Of a DNA stretch of 64,000 bases, positions 25,602 to 34,410 are shown piece after piece. A program made the position numbers and the translations under genes. Position 1 is the stretch's first letter, and each line of letters opens with the position of its first letter. Under the pieces are notes generated by a model that did not search any database, was not told the DNA's origin, and saw nothing but the letters and a program-made list of their open reading frames with translations. The DNA comes from Halomonas alkalisoli (lineage in GTDB: Bacteria; Pseudomonadota; Gammaproteobacteria; Pseudomonadales; Halomonadaceae): contig NZ_JAKCMI010000030.1 of the NCBI RefSeq assembly GCF_021412585.1, forward strand, positions 1 through 64,000, in the 5' to 3' direction.

Positions 25602-27146
25602 ATGACAACTCCAAGAACATCCATTCCAAAAAAGCCCATCGAATACCAACGCCCCGGCCTGATGCTGGCGCTTACCCCCGTCGTCCTGACGTTGCTGGTG
25701 CTCGGCGTGCAGCTGTTCTATTTCGGCGACTTCACGCCGCATATCCCCTTGGCCATCGGCCTGGCGATCACGGCGCTGGTGGGGGTCAAGCTCGGCTTCC
25801 GCTGGAAACAGATCGAAGAGGGCATCTTTCACGTCATTCATGTCTCCCTGCCCTCCGTCTCGGTGCTGATCTGCGTCGGCATGATCATTGGCGTGTGGAT
25901 CGCCAGCGGCACCGTGCCGACCCTGATCTACTACGGCCTGACGCTGCTCTCGCCGGCCATCTTCCTGGCGGCGGCCATGCTGCTCTGCTCGGTTGTCTCG
26001 CTGGCGCTGGGCACCTCCTGGGGCACGGTCGGCACCGTGGGCCTGGCGCTGATGGGCATCGGCGCGGGCTTCGATATCCCGATGTACTGGACCGCCGGCG
26101 CGGTGGTGTCGGGCGCCTTCTTCGGCGACAAGGTCTCGCCGCTGTCGGATACCACGAACCTCGCCCCGGCGGTCACCGGCACGGACGTCTTCTCGCATAT
26201 CAAGAACATGATGCCGACGACGGTTCCGGCGATGCTGATCGCCTTCGCCATCTACCTGGTGGCGGGCTTCACCATGATCGACGATGCCAACGCCTCCTTC
26301 GAACGGATCGATGCCATTACGGCCGCGCTGCAGGCGAACTTCACCATCTCGGCCTGGCTGCTGCTGCCGGCGGTGCTGGTGATTGCCCTCGCGGTCAAGC
26401 GTATGCCGCCCATCCCGTCCTTGTTCGCTGGCGCCCTGGCCGGGGCGGTCACCGCCATGGTCGTGCAGGGGGTCGGCGTGCACGATGTGCTCACCTACGC
26501 CAACAGCGGCTACTCGATCGAGACCGGCGTTGCCGCCATCGATAGCCTGCTCAACCGCGGTGGCATCCAGTCGATGATGTGGACCATCTCGCTGGTGCTC
26601 ATCGCGCTGGGTTTCGGCGGCGCGCTGGAGAAGACCGGCTGTCTGGAGGCGATCATCCGTGCAATCATGACCAAGGTGCGTAGCTTCGCTGGGCTGCAGA
26701 CCTCGGCGGTGCTGACCTCTGTCTCCACCAACCTGGTCGCCGGTGACCCCTACCTCTCCATCGCCCTGCCCGGTCGCATGTATGCGCCCACCTACCGCGG
26801 CATGGGCTATTCGACCCTGAACCTGTCGCGGGCGATCGAGGAAGGCGGGACGCTCATCTCTCCCCTGATTCCCTGGAACGCCGGCGGCGCCTTCGTGATC
26901 AGCGCACTGGCCCTGGGTATCGCCGACGGCAATGTCGAGAACCTGCTGTACATCCCGCTGGCCTTCGCCTGCTGGCTGTCGCCGGTGATCGGCCTGATCT
27001 ATGCGCAGACCGGCCTGTTTTCACCCAAGGCCAGCGAGGAGGAGCGTCAACTCTGGGAAGAGCAGGGCGAGGCCATCGCCACCGACCTGGGGGCTGCCGG
27101 CGGTGCCGACGACGTTGCTACTGCCACGCCGCGACCCTCGAGCTGA
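25602..27146 (+). CDS. nhaC: NhaC-family Na+/H+ antiporter or Na+-coupled amino-acid carrier
   Basis: The 514-residue protein has about twelve hydrophobic segments and NhaC landmarks: ALGTSWGTVGTVGLALMGIG, GDKVSPLSDTTNLAP and EEGGTLISPLIPWNAGGAF. NhaC proteins exchange sodium for protons, but members of the superfamily have also been predicted to carry lysine or exchange malate and lactate. Its site between the pipecolate/lysine genes and a DadA-like gene, facing an Lrp-type regulator, makes an amino-acid substrate possible. The start at 25602 was chosen because the longer frame adds residues without membrane character. A strong terminator follows. Confidence 0.85.
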   Translation: MTTPRTSIPKKPIEYQRPGLMLALTPVVLTLLVLGVQLFYFGDFTPHIPLAIGLAITALVGVKLGFRWKQIEEGIFHVIHVSLPSVSVLICVGMIIGVWIASGTVPTLIYYGLTLLSPAIFLAAAMLLCSVVSLALGTSWGTVGTVGLALMGIGAGFDIPMYWTAGAVVSGAFFGDKVSPLSDTTNLAPAVTGTDVFSHIKNMMPTTVPAMLIAFAIYLVAGFTMIDDANASFERIDAITAALQANFTISAWLLLPAVLVIALAVKRMPPIPSLFAGALAGAVTAMVVQGVGVHDVLTYANSGYSIETGVAAIDSLLNRGGIQSMMWTISLVLIALGFGGALEKTGCLEAIIRAIMTKVRSFAGLQTSAVLTSVSTNLVAGDPYLSIALPGRMYAPTYRGMGYSTLNLSRAIEEGGTLISPLIPWNAGGAFVISALALGIADGNVENLLYIPLAFACWLSPVIGLIYAQTGLFSPKASEEERQLWEEQGEAIATDLGAAGGADDVATATPRPSS

Positions 27147-27180
27147 CATTACCGCCACGCCATCGGCGTGGCCACGACAC

Positions 27181-27214
27181 AAGCCCAGCAGGCCATGCCT
27201 GCTGGGCTTCTTGT
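27181..27214 (+). terminator. Rho-independent terminator after nhaC
   Basis: AAGCCCAGCAGGC pairs perfectly with its complement around a CAT loop and is followed by CTTGTT. It lies 35 bp past the nhaC stop and before the convergent oxidoreductase gene, which it may serve as well. Confidence 0.75.
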
Positions 27215-27260
27215 TGCCACCCGGCCGTCAGAACCTGGCCATCGGCGAGGGCGACATCCG

Positions 27261-28508
27261 CTAGAACCTCGAAGCACGGAAAGGCGAGATGTCCTCGGCG
27301 CTCCTTCTGCCCTGCAGCAGGTCGGCGATCAGTCGCCCCGTAGTGGCACCCAGCGTCAGGCCGAGCTGGCCGTGGCCGAATGCCATGGCCGCATTCGCGA
27401 GCTTCGGAGACTTGTCGATGACAGGCTTGGTGTCGGGCAGGAAGGGGCGGAAGCCCGCGCCGAACTCGACATCGGAGGTATCGAGTGATGGCAGTATCCG
27501 CTTTGCCTTCTCCAGGATGATGCGGGCTCGCTCGTAGTTGGGCTCGGCATCGTCACCGGCGAACTCGATGGTGCCGCCGATCTGTAGCCCCCGGGTCATG
27601 GGCACGAAGAGGAAGCCACCATCGGCATAGACCGTGGCATGCTTCAGTTCGACGCCGCCGTGGCGCACCACGGCCTGATAGCCGCCGATGCCTATCAGCG
27701 GCACCTTGACGCCCAGCGCATCGAAGAAGCGCTTGCTGCCGTTGCCCGCGGCGACCACCAGCTGGTCCAGCGCAACGGCGCGGCCGCTCTCGAGGCGGAT
27801 GCCCGTCGCTTTCCCCTGACTCGACTCGATACGCTTGACCGACTCCTGCAGCCTTGTCCCACCCTGGTCGACGAAACGCTTCGTCAGCGCGGCGATGAAG
27901 CCCTTGGTATCGCGCACCGTTCGCCAGTCGGAGAGCAGCAGCCCATGGGAAAACTTTCCCGCCAGGGCCGGCTCGATCTCGCCGATCTCGCCCGCTCCCA
28001 GCGACTCCACCTTGAAGCCGAGTTCGCGCCTCAGCGCGATGTAGGCTTGCTCATGTGCCAGGCCCGCAGGCGTATCGAAGACCTCCAGAGTCGGCTGCGA
28101 ACCGAGCAGCGCCTTGTCCTCGCAGTGTTCGAACAGGCTTTCGTAATCCTGGTAGACCTTGCTCGTCAGAGAGGCGAGCTCCTTGGCAATGGTCTCGATT
28201 CGAGAGCGGCGGGCGTTGGCCAGGAACCGCATCATCCAGGGCAATAGTGCCGGCACCGCAGTCGGCCTCAGCGCCAAGGGGCCCCTCTGGTCCAGCATCC
28301 AGCCCGGAATCTTCTTGAGGATGCCGGGCTTGGACAGGGGCACGATTTCACTGACGGCCATCTGGCCACAGCTCCAATTGGCCGTACTCTCACCCGGTTC
28401 TGCAGCATCCACCAGCGTGACGTTGTGGCCTTCCCGTTGGAGATAGAGGGCGCAGCAGACCCCCACGATACCTCCACCAATCACCACAGTGGATGGAGCG
28501 ACGCCCAT
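27261..28508 (-). CDS. FAD-dependent D-amino-acid dehydrogenase-like oxidoreductase (DadA type)
   Basis: The 415-residue DAO-fold protein has the FAD motif VVIGGGIVGVCCALYLQREG and VTLVDAAEPGESTANWSCGQ, typical of DadA-type dehydrogenases. The C-terminal FAD contact is AFGHGQLGLTLGATTGRLIA. Such enzymes oxidise D-amino acids or related imino-acid precursors and pass electrons to the membrane. The gene stands alone; an AAGGAG site precedes the ATG at 28508. Because it is near amaBA, a D-lysine or pipecolate-linked role (AmaD-like) is conceivable, but this is only inference. Confidence 0.82.
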   Translation of the reverse strand: MGVAPSTVVIGGGIVGVCCALYLQREGHNVTLVDAAEPGESTANWSCGQMAVSEIVPLSKPGILKKIPGWMLDQRGPLALRPTAVPALLPWMMRFLANARRSRIETIAKELASLTSKVYQDYESLFEHCEDKALLGSQPTLEVFDTPAGLAHEQAYIALRRELGFKVESLGAGEIGEIEPALAGKFSHGLLLSDWRTVRDTKGFIAALTKRFVDQGGTRLQESVKRIESSQGKATGIRLESGRAVALDQLVVAAGNGSKRFFDALGVKVPLIGIGGYQAVVRHGGVELKHATVYADGGFLFVPMTRGLQIGGTIEFAGDDAEPNYERARIILEKAKRILPSLDTSDVEFGAGFRPFLPDTKPVIDKSPKLANAAMAFGHGQLGLTLGATTGRLIADLLQGRRSAEDISPFRASRF

Positions 28509-28704
28509 CGGATACTCCTTGTATAAGGACAGGTAGAGCGGCTGCACGCTCCTGCCAAAGCATGATCTTCTGGATGAGCTTGCTCGTCTTGAGCCTGTTC
28601 ATCACCGGGGCAATATTCCATTCAGGACGCTGTAGCCCAGCTGGATGGCTACCTGCATCAGATAGTTGTACAGCATGATGAGTTACCACGGCCACGCCCT
28701 TTCG

Positions 28705-28842
28705 CTACCAGACATCAAACAGGTAGCCGCGCTTGTGGGCCATGCCCGTCTGTTCGGCCACCCGCTGGTTGCTCACGGTGATCCGTCGCTTACGCTTGAG
28801 AGCCCATTCACTCAACGCCTGCTGCAGGGTTTGGATGCTGCT
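28705..28842 (-). pseudogene. C-terminal fragment of a sulfatase gene
   Basis: The last 45 codons before a TAG at 28705 encode a C-terminus closely similar to that of the intact sulfatase at 30767-32341: TVSNQRVAEQTGMAHKRGYLFDVW here against TISNQRVAQATGRAHERGYLFGLW there, preceded by LQQALSEW against LQEALLHW. Upstream of this the similarity stops and a transposase remnant on the opposite strand begins. It is therefore a leftover of a second sulfatase copy disrupted by an insertion element. Confidence 0.75.
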
Positions 28843-28849
28843 GGAAGGC

Positions 28850-29220
28850 ACCCAAGACCGGATGCGGCTGGGCTCCCTCCTGCTCGGCGCGCACCGCAGG
28901 CAGGACGTCCTCTGGGTGATTAAGGAAAAGCTCTGCTGGATCCAGAAGGACCCGACACCGCGGTCTGCCCGATGGCGTATCACGAACTACCTCAAGGTCA
29001 TGTGGGAAGCGATCACCGACAAGCCACTGCTCAAGCCAATGGCAAGTGCCTTGATAACGCAGGGCGGCACGGGATCTCGGGACTGACGAATGCACGGCTG
29101 GAGGGTATTGTTGGCCTGTTTGAGGCTGCTTGGTAACGCGCACACGGCTATCGGAATGAGGCCAACTTCATTGCGATGATCTACCTAATTGGCAGTCCTG
29201 TTGGGTGGCTACAATGTTAG
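28850..29220 (+). pseudogene. Decayed ISL3-type transposase, C-terminal part
   Basis: Two reading frames together resemble the end of an ISL3-family transposase. The first (to 29086) has VLWVIKEKLCWIQKDPTP and ARWRITNYLKVMWEAI. The second (29086-29220) has NARLEGIVGLFEAAW, a stop, then RAHGYRNEANFIAMIYLIG. A frameshift near 29080 and an in-frame TAA at 29134 kill the gene, and the N-terminal half is missing. The following sequence at 29222-29253, with CATGAAACGTCGAAG, may be the right terminal repeat. Family assignment is from motif memory. Confidence 0.6.
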
Positions 29221-29357
29221 GCCAAATCTACATGAAACGTCGAAGTACCACTCTTTTGGGAGAACCCCCTCTGTCCGTTAGCAGGTGGAAAATTATAAAT
29301 TGTGAAATATTAGAAGTTTCGGGGCGTTGTAATAGTTTTGTCTAGGCGCTTTTTCAA

Positions 29358-29388
29358 CTATAAAATAGAGCCGCCTTTTGAGCGGCTC
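29358..29388 (-). terminator. Rho-independent terminator of the outer-membrane protein gene
   Basis: On the minus strand GAGCCGCTC and GGCGGCTC form a stem with an AAAA-containing loop, followed by TATTTTATAG. It lies about 32 bp past the stop of the gene at 29420-30226. Confidence 0.7.
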
Positions 29389-29419
29389 CGTGCTGGTTTA
29401 AGTTTTACTTTGTGTGTTT

Positions 29420-30226
29420 CTAGAATGAAAGTCCGATACGGTATTCTATGATATGATTGGTGTCAGAAGAGTAGCCTCCGTAATTGGATTGGTTCTTGTA
29501 AGTTAGAGTGGTAGATAGGGTGTTGGTAATATTCCAGCGGAGAGAGGTGCTGGCTAAATATCCGATGCTGCCTTTACCTAGAGTATCCCAGTCAAGATGT
29601 GATCCTGAGAAAGACTGTTCACGATATCTTCTGTTGGGTCGGAACCCTTCTGTATAGAATATAAAGCTGAGGTTCTGCCCATAAAGCTGAAATGGATTGA
29701 CGTAAGTCGCAGCGAAGGCCTCCCCGGCGTGGCCATGCAGTGATTCTCCAAATGGGTTTCTTCCCATGACATAATGAAGCCCGGCATTGATGTTCCACAG
29801 CCCCGTCCTTGGGTTTCCACCATGGATGCCAAGTCCATAATAAAAGTTGTCTTCGGTAATGACTTCGTTGGCGACCAGGTAGTTCTGAGTCCACAGGTGG
29901 AAGGGTGAATCGCCAAGATGGTAGTTAAAGGATACCCAGTGCTTTCCCGTGGTGATCCCCTCCTCGCCTGACTGATTGTCAGAGTGCTTGAAAGGGTTGT
30001 CTATTTGAAGAAATTGGGTGAAGTTTCCCCAGTCGTAGGTCGTCCTGTTGTCCCATCGAAGATACTGAAGATTGAATTTGTTGGGACTCTTTTCCAGGGT
30101 GCCAGAGATATGCTGAATATGACCAAGGCTCAACGTGTTGCTGGAGGTTCTTACCTCTGCTTGTGCGATGCTTCCAGCCATTATTGTAATGAGGGTCAGT
30201 CCTGAAGCCATACTCTTAATTAGCAT
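29420..30226 (-). CDS. Outer-membrane beta-barrel protein, possibly Tsx/OmpK-like channel
   Basis: The 268-residue protein has a signal peptide (ASGLTLITIMAGSIAQAEV) and then alternating amphipathic strands rich in Tyr, Trp and Asn, ending in a terminal phenylalanine (IIEYRIGLSF), the usual mark of an outer-membrane barrel. The segment FNLQYLRWDNRTTYDWGNFT and the overall length recall the Tsx/OmpK nucleoside-channel family, but the match is weak. The gene is visibly more A/T-rich than its neighbours, which suggests recent acquisition with the surrounding island. It has its own terminator. It may let a substrate of the nearby TRAP systems cross the outer membrane. Confidence 0.6.
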   Translation of the reverse strand: MLIKSMASGLTLITIMAGSIAQAEVRTSSNTLSLGHIQHISGTLEKSPNKFNLQYLRWDNRTTYDWGNFTQFLQIDNPFKHSDNQSGEEGITTGKHWVSFNYHLGDSPFHLWTQNYLVANEVITEDNFYYGLGIHGGNPRTGLWNINAGLHYVMGRNPFGESLHGHAGEAFAATYVNPFQLYGQNLSFIFYTEGFRPNRRYREQSFSGSHLDWDTLGKGSIGYLASTSLRWNITNTLSTTLTYKNQSNYGGYSSDTNHIIEYRIGLSF

Positions 30227-30331
30227 GCTGAGTCTCCTTTTTCGGTTTTTGTGTTTTATTTTTGTGCTGGTCGGATATGGTGATCTGTGATGATGGTTGA
30301 CTTGTATTTTGTTTCTTTAGGTAAGTTATTT

Positions 30332-30368
30332 AATCCGACTTTCTTGCCTGTGAAAAGTCGGATTTTTT
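30332..30368 (+). terminator. Plus-strand intrinsic terminator without an assigned gene
   Basis: AATCCGACTTT pairs with AAAGTCGGATT around an 11-nt loop and is followed by TTTT. The U run is on the plus strand, yet no plus-strand protein gene precedes it, so an RNA end is suspected. The surrounding gap, 30227-30766, has no recognisable protein gene. Confidence 0.55.
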
Positions 30369-30498
30369 ACTGTATGAAATGATTGTTGCAGCTTTGTAGG
30401 TGTTCGAATTGTCAGGTTGTCCACTCTCCTTCATGAGTCGTGAAATCCAACAGGGTGAGGTGATAAAAATGGCTGTGATGATCAGGCGATAAAGCTGA

Positions 30499-30536
30499 CA
30501 GGCAGCCCCGAGAAGAGTGCTGGGCTGCCTGTTTTT
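30499..30536 (+). terminator. Second plus-strand intrinsic terminator without an assigned gene
   Basis: CAGGCAGCCC pairs with GGGCTGCCTG around a 13-nt loop and is followed by five T residues. It lies 130 bp after the first orphan terminator. A 7-codon frame starting at 30469 (MAVMIRR) after GGTGAGGTGA ends just before it, which could be chance. The remainder, 30537-30766, shows nothing I can name. Confidence 0.6.
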
Positions 30537-30766
30537 CTGATGTTGAGTACACTTTTATGGGGCGCTATGCAGTCAATGCTCCATGCGAAACGGGGGGTCC
30601 ATGGTGCTCAAGGCACTGGGAATTCTTCTATAAATATGTGCCGATATGGCGTGTCCTGCTCAGGCCACTAAGCCGAGTTCAATCATTTCTACTCCCTGCA
30701 TATTTATCGAGCGATCTGGATATCTCCTGGTAGGACTCGCTTACACACCTAATTATTGAGGAATGC

Positions 30767-32341
30767 CTACCAGAGCCCGAAGAGGTAGCCACGCTCGTGA
30801 GCTCGGCCGGTGGCTTGGGCGACCCTTTGGTTGGAGATGGTCGTGCGTACCTTGCGTGAGTTGTGCCAGTGGAGGAGCGCTTCCTGCAAGGATTGGCGAG
30901 TCGCTTTATAAGCGGGGTGGCCGCCCAGATCGTTTTGCTCGTCAGGATCCGCGGCGAGATCGAATAGTTGGGGGGCGAAGCCTTCGTAGTGGATATACTT
31001 CCATCGGCCATCGGTGACCATGAAGGCCCGAGCCCGGTCCGGAGCGACTTTAAGCAGATGGCGAGCCGGACGCCAGGCGTAATCGCCTTCGCTAAAGGCG
31101 TAGTGGCGCCATTCACTGACTGTCTTCCCTTGTATCAGCGGCCGCAGTGAGCGCCCTTCGAGGCGATGGTCATAAGCAGGGCCACCCGCATAGTCGACCA
31201 GAGTCGGCACCAGATCGATGGCTTCCACCAGGTGTTCGCAGATCGTTCCCCGAGATGCATCGGCCTCGCGGCGGGGATCACACAGAATCAGCGGGATGCG
31301 TACGCTGGCTTCATGAAAGAGCTCCTTCTCTCCTAGCCAGTGATCCCCTAGGTAGTCACCATGGTCGGAGGTCAGCACTACTATGGTGTTGTCCAACTGC
31401 CCCCGGGCCTCGAGGAAGGCCATCAAGCGGCCGATATGGTCATCCAGCTGGGTGACCAGGCCCATATAGGCGGGGATGACCCGCTCACGTACCTCGTCTC
31501 GGGAAAACTCCAGGGATTCACCGTGCTGCATAAAGGCCTCCACCACAGGGTGGGGAGAGCGGCGTTCACTTTCATCGCGGTTGGCCGGGAGCACATGGTC
31601 TGCCGTGTAGAGGTCATGGTATGGGGTGGGTGCGATATAGGGCCAGTGGGGCTTGATATAGCTTAGGTGTAGGCACCAGGGTTGGTCGCCGGCCTGCTCG
31701 ATGAACTCCATGGCGCGCCGGGTGGTATAGGCAGTTTCCGAGTCCTCTTCCCTGACCCGTGCCGGACGATTGGCGTTACGCATATACCAGCCGCTGAGCA
31801 CTTCACCATTCTCGCCTTCCACGGAATTGGCAAAATCGTGCCAAGGGTTGGGGCTCTCATAGCCTTTATCGCGCAGGTAGCGGTTGTAGCGCAGGTCGGG
31901 ATCCACCGATTGATCCGGGTGCAGGCCATCATCGCGCTCGAAGGGCTCGAAACCGCACTCGCTGACCAACACGCCTCGAGACGAGTCCGGGTCGACACCC
32001 AGGCGGCGCATGCCTTCATCGTCGCGCTTCATATGAGTCTTTCCCACGAGGGCGACGCGGTAGCCTTCGGGGCGCAGGTAGTCCCCCAGGGTGTGCTCAT
32101 CGACGCGTAACGGCACATTGTTGTAGCTGGCACCATGGCTGGAGGCATAGCGACCGGTATAGAAAGACATCCGTGAGGGCCCACAGACCGGGGCCTGGCA
32201 ATAGGTGCGCAGGAAATTGACGCCCCGTGCCGCCAGGGCATCGATATGTGGCGTACGGATATATGGGTGTCCGGTGCAGCCCAGGTAATCGGCACGCAGC
32301 TGGTCAGCCATAATAAACAGTAGGTTAGGTTTCTTTTCCAT
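30767..32341 (-). CDS. Type I sulfatase / alkaline-phosphatase superfamily hydrolase
   Basis: The 524-residue protein begins NLLFIMADQLRADYLGCTGH, with the metal-binding aspartate, and has the C-x-P-S-R maturation motif APVCGPSRMSFYTGR, where Cys53 would become formylglycine. Further landmarks are VALVGKTHM, HLSYIKPHWPY and LTSDHGDYLGDHWLGEKEL. It has no signal peptide, so it probably acts in the cytoplasm on an imported sulfate ester. Choline-sulfatase and phosphonate monoester hydrolase are related. It is divergent from the IclR gene at 32475. No sulfatase-maturation gene is in the window. The upstream 13 codons were excluded for lack of family similarity. Confidence 0.88.
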   Translation of the reverse strand: MEKKPNLLFIMADQLRADYLGCTGHPYIRTPHIDALAARGVNFLRTYCQAPVCGPSRMSFYTGRYASSHGASYNNVPLRVDEHTLGDYLRPEGYRVALVGKTHMKRDDEGMRRLGVDPDSSRGVLVSECGFEPFERDDGLHPDQSVDPDLRYNRYLRDKGYESPNPWHDFANSVEGENGEVLSGWYMRNANRPARVREEDSETAYTTRRAMEFIEQAGDQPWCLHLSYIKPHWPYIAPTPYHDLYTADHVLPANRDESERRSPHPVVEAFMQHGESLEFSRDEVRERVIPAYMGLVTQLDDHIGRLMAFLEARGQLDNTIVVLTSDHGDYLGDHWLGEKELFHEASVRIPLILCDPRREADASRGTICEHLVEAIDLVPTLVDYAGGPAYDHRLEGRSLRPLIQGKTVSEWRHYAFSEGDYAWRPARHLLKVAPDRARAFMVTDGRWKYIHYEGFAPQLFDLAADPDEQNDLGGHPAYKATRQSLQEALLHWHNSRKVRTTISNQRVAQATGRAHERGYLFGLW

Positions 32342-32474
32342 CGGCTCTACATCCGTTCGGTGATGCCTAAGCCCTGGCATTGGAAGCAGCAGGGCAGTAT
32401 CGGGTTTCTTGAACTCTCCATTGACAGGGGGCGCTTCTCAAGCAAGTCTTTTATTCTGTGAAAAGGAGCCGCTC

Positions 32475-33269
32475 ATGACCAAGCAGATCCGTGCCCTGGC
32501 CCGAGGCCTGGCGATCGTCAATGCCATCGACAGTGCAGAGGCCCCTCCTACCCTGGGAGAACTCCATCACGTCACTGGTATCGATCGCGCCACCATTTTG
32601 AGAATCCTGGCCACCCTGGAGGCAGCCGGCTGGGTCTATCGGGGGATCGGTGACAATCGCTACCGTCTCACCTACAAGCTTCATGAGATCGGAGATCGAG
32701 TCAGCATCCACGATGCCATTGCACAGCTGGCTAGCCCCGTTATCGACCGTCTGCAGAAGGAGATTCAGTGGCCTTCAGATATCTCGGTCTACAACGGGCG
32801 CAGCATGGAAATCGTGGAGACGACCCGCAAGCGTACGCCCTTCGTGATGAACCGTGAGGCGATCGGCTATTCACCGAGCATGCTGCAATCCGCCATGGGG
32901 CGGGCCTATCTGGCCTTCAGCGATGAGCGCCAGCGGCAACTCATACTAAGGCGTTTGCAGGAGGGAGGCGGTGAAGATGCTCGCCTAGCCAAGGATGTGG
33001 AGAGCATAGAGTTGTTGCTGAGAGAGATTCGCGAGCGAGGCTTCGCGACCCGCGATCCCAATACTTCGATCCTCTACGTGGATTTCGACGGAAGTTTTAG
33101 CGCCATCGCGGTGCCGATCCTGGTGAAGGGGGACGTCCAGGCCTGTCTAAACGTGGTGTGGATCACCGAAGCGTATGCTGACCCCGGCACCGAGAACCTC
33201 TTCTTCGAGAAACTCAAGCCCGCCGCTGAAGAGCTATCCGAGCTATTCTTGGAAAATCGCATCTACTAG
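32475..33269 (+). CDS. IclR-family regulator of the sulfatase/TRAP island
   Basis: The 264-residue protein has an N-terminal winged helix (residues about 8-70; PTLGELHHVTGIDRATILRI) and the IclR effector domain with GYSPSMLQSAMGRAYLAF and the late GSFSAIAVPILVKGDVQACL. It resembles MhpR/DhpR-type activators of aromatic or amine catabolism. It sits between the sulfatase (divergent) and the TRAP operon (same strand, 106 bp downstream). A 17-bp palindrome just past its stop recurs three more times in the island, so it is the best candidate for the shared regulator. A half site overlaps its own AAAAGGAG ribosome binding site. Confidence 0.88.
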   Translation: MTKQIRALARGLAIVNAIDSAEAPPTLGELHHVTGIDRATILRILATLEAAGWVYRGIGDNRYRLTYKLHEIGDRVSIHDAIAQLASPVIDRLQKEIQWPSDISVYNGRSMEIVETTRKRTPFVMNREAIGYSPSMLQSAMGRAYLAFSDERQRQLILRRLQEGGGEDARLAKDVESIELLLREIRERGFATRDPNTSILYVDFDGSFSAIAVPILVKGDVQACLNVVWITEAYADPGTENLFFEKLKPAAEELSELFLENRIY

Positions 33270-33275
33270 CTCGTT

Positions 33276-33292
33276 TTTTCACTTGGTGAAAA
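33276..33292. promoter_or_regulatory. IclR-type operator 1 (TRAP operon)
   Basis: TTTTCACTTGGTGAAAA is a 7-3-7 perfect palindrome 84 bp before the dctP start. Its 3' part plus the next G (TTTCACTTGGTGAAAAG) is identical to the site at 44688, and the same 7-3-7 layout recurs at 41005 and 44518. Confidence 0.65.
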
Positions 33293-33375
33293 GATCCATT
33301 GCGATCGGTCGATGTCATCGGCTAGCTTCAGCCATAGCCGTACAACAACATCAAGACCAACGAGGAGACCCTCTG

Positions 33376-34410
33376 ATGAAAAAGCTCCCTTCCCTGCTTG
33401 CTGTATCGACGCTCCTTGCCGGTAGCGCAATGGCCAGCGGCGATGATGATGTCACCACCATCGTCTTCAACAGCTTTATTTCCAGTCAGCACTTCTTTAA
33501 TCAGGAAATTCTGCACCCTTGGCTGGAGGAAGTCACCGAGGCCACCGAAGGGCGAGTTGTCTTCGAGGTACCTTCCAGTAGCCTGGCGGCGCCCCATCAG
33601 CAGTATGACAGTATCGTCAATGGTGTCTTCGATGCCGGCTACCTGCTGAATTCCATCAATCCGGAACGGGTTAAGCTGATGAGTATGGCGCAGCTGCCCT
33701 TCATAACCACTACTCCGGAGCAGAACTCCGTTGCCCTCTGGCGAACCTATCAGGAGTACTTCGCGGATACCGAAGAGTTCTCTGACCTCAAGGTGCTTGG
33801 TACCTTTGTAACCAATCCAGCGGAACTCTTTAGCCTTGGTGAGCCGATCAAAGGTGTCGAGGATATTCGTGGCCGTCGCTCCTACGCAGTGCCTGGCGTC
33901 TCGGCATATATGATGCAAGGGTTGGGGTCCGGTGTTCTGGCTCAGCCGGCGGTGCGCTCTTATGAGATTATCTCTTCCGGAGCCGTTGATCTCTTTACCG
34001 GCTATTCTACGGCCGATGCGATTCCTTTCCGAACTCTCCAGTTCATAGAGTCGATTACTGATATTCCTGGCTATATCTCCGCTCCCAGCTTCACTCTGGT
34101 CTTCAATCAGGAGGTCTGGAATTCCCTGGATGAGCGTGATCAGCGCATCATCGAATCTCTGGCTGGGGAGGAATGGGCGCAACGATTCGCTATCTATTCG
34201 GAGAAGCAGCGCGAGGCCCGTGAGCAGGCTAGTGCCAGCGGCATTGAGTTCTATGAAGCCAGTGATGCCCTGATGGAGGCCCTAAATGAGGTGGGCTATG
34301 GGCTGCACCAGGAGTGGATCGATACCGCGAATGCCATGGGCGTGGATGGTCGCGCCGCCCTCGACTTTTATATCGAACAGTCCAATGTCAACCATGAAAT
34401 CGAGCGTTAA
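33376..34410 (+). CDS. TRAP transporter substrate-binding protein, DctP family
   Basis: The 344-residue protein has a signal peptide (LPSLLAVSTLLAGSAMA) and a DctP fold. Mature-part segments include WLEEVTEATEGRVVFEVPSS and RGRRSYAVPGVSAYMMQGLG, near the conserved arginine that binds the ligand carboxylate in this family. It is the first gene of a complete DctPQM operon; its end overlaps the DctQ start. A GAGGAG site lies upstream. The ligand is unknown but should be an acidic compound linked to the sulfatase, dehydrogenase and aminotransferase around it. Confidence 0.9.
   Translation: MKKLPSLLAVSTLLAGSAMASGDDDVTTIVFNSFISSQHFFNQEILHPWLEEVTEATEGRVVFEVPSSSLAAPHQQYDSIVNGVFDAGYLLNSINPERVKLMSMAQLPFITTTPEQNSVALWRTYQEYFADTEEFSDLKVLGTFVTNPAELFSLGEPIKGVEDIRGRRSYAVPGVSAYMMQGLGSGVLAQPAVRSYEIISSGAVDLFTGYSTADAIPFRTLQFIESITDIPGYISAPSFTLVFNQEVWNSLDERDQRIIESLAGEEWAQRFAIYSEKQREAREQASASGIEFYEASDALMEALNEVGYGLHQEWIDTANAMGVDGRAALDFYIEQSNVNHEIER

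Noticed and set aside
28493-28678. Small open frames between the DadA-like gene and the sulfatase fragment
   Set aside because: They overlap the DadA start region or its ribosome binding site and show no similarity to known proteins.
30679-31116. Minus-strand 145-codon frame overlapping the sulfatase end
   Set aside because: It is in a different frame of the same strand as the sulfatase, whose C-terminus is confirmed by the duplicate fragment at 28705.
32448-32464. Fifth IclR-type operator before the IclR gene
   Set aside because: Only the GTGAAAA half matches fully; the other arm matches 4 of 7 positions and it overlaps the ribosome binding site. It is mentioned as a half site only.
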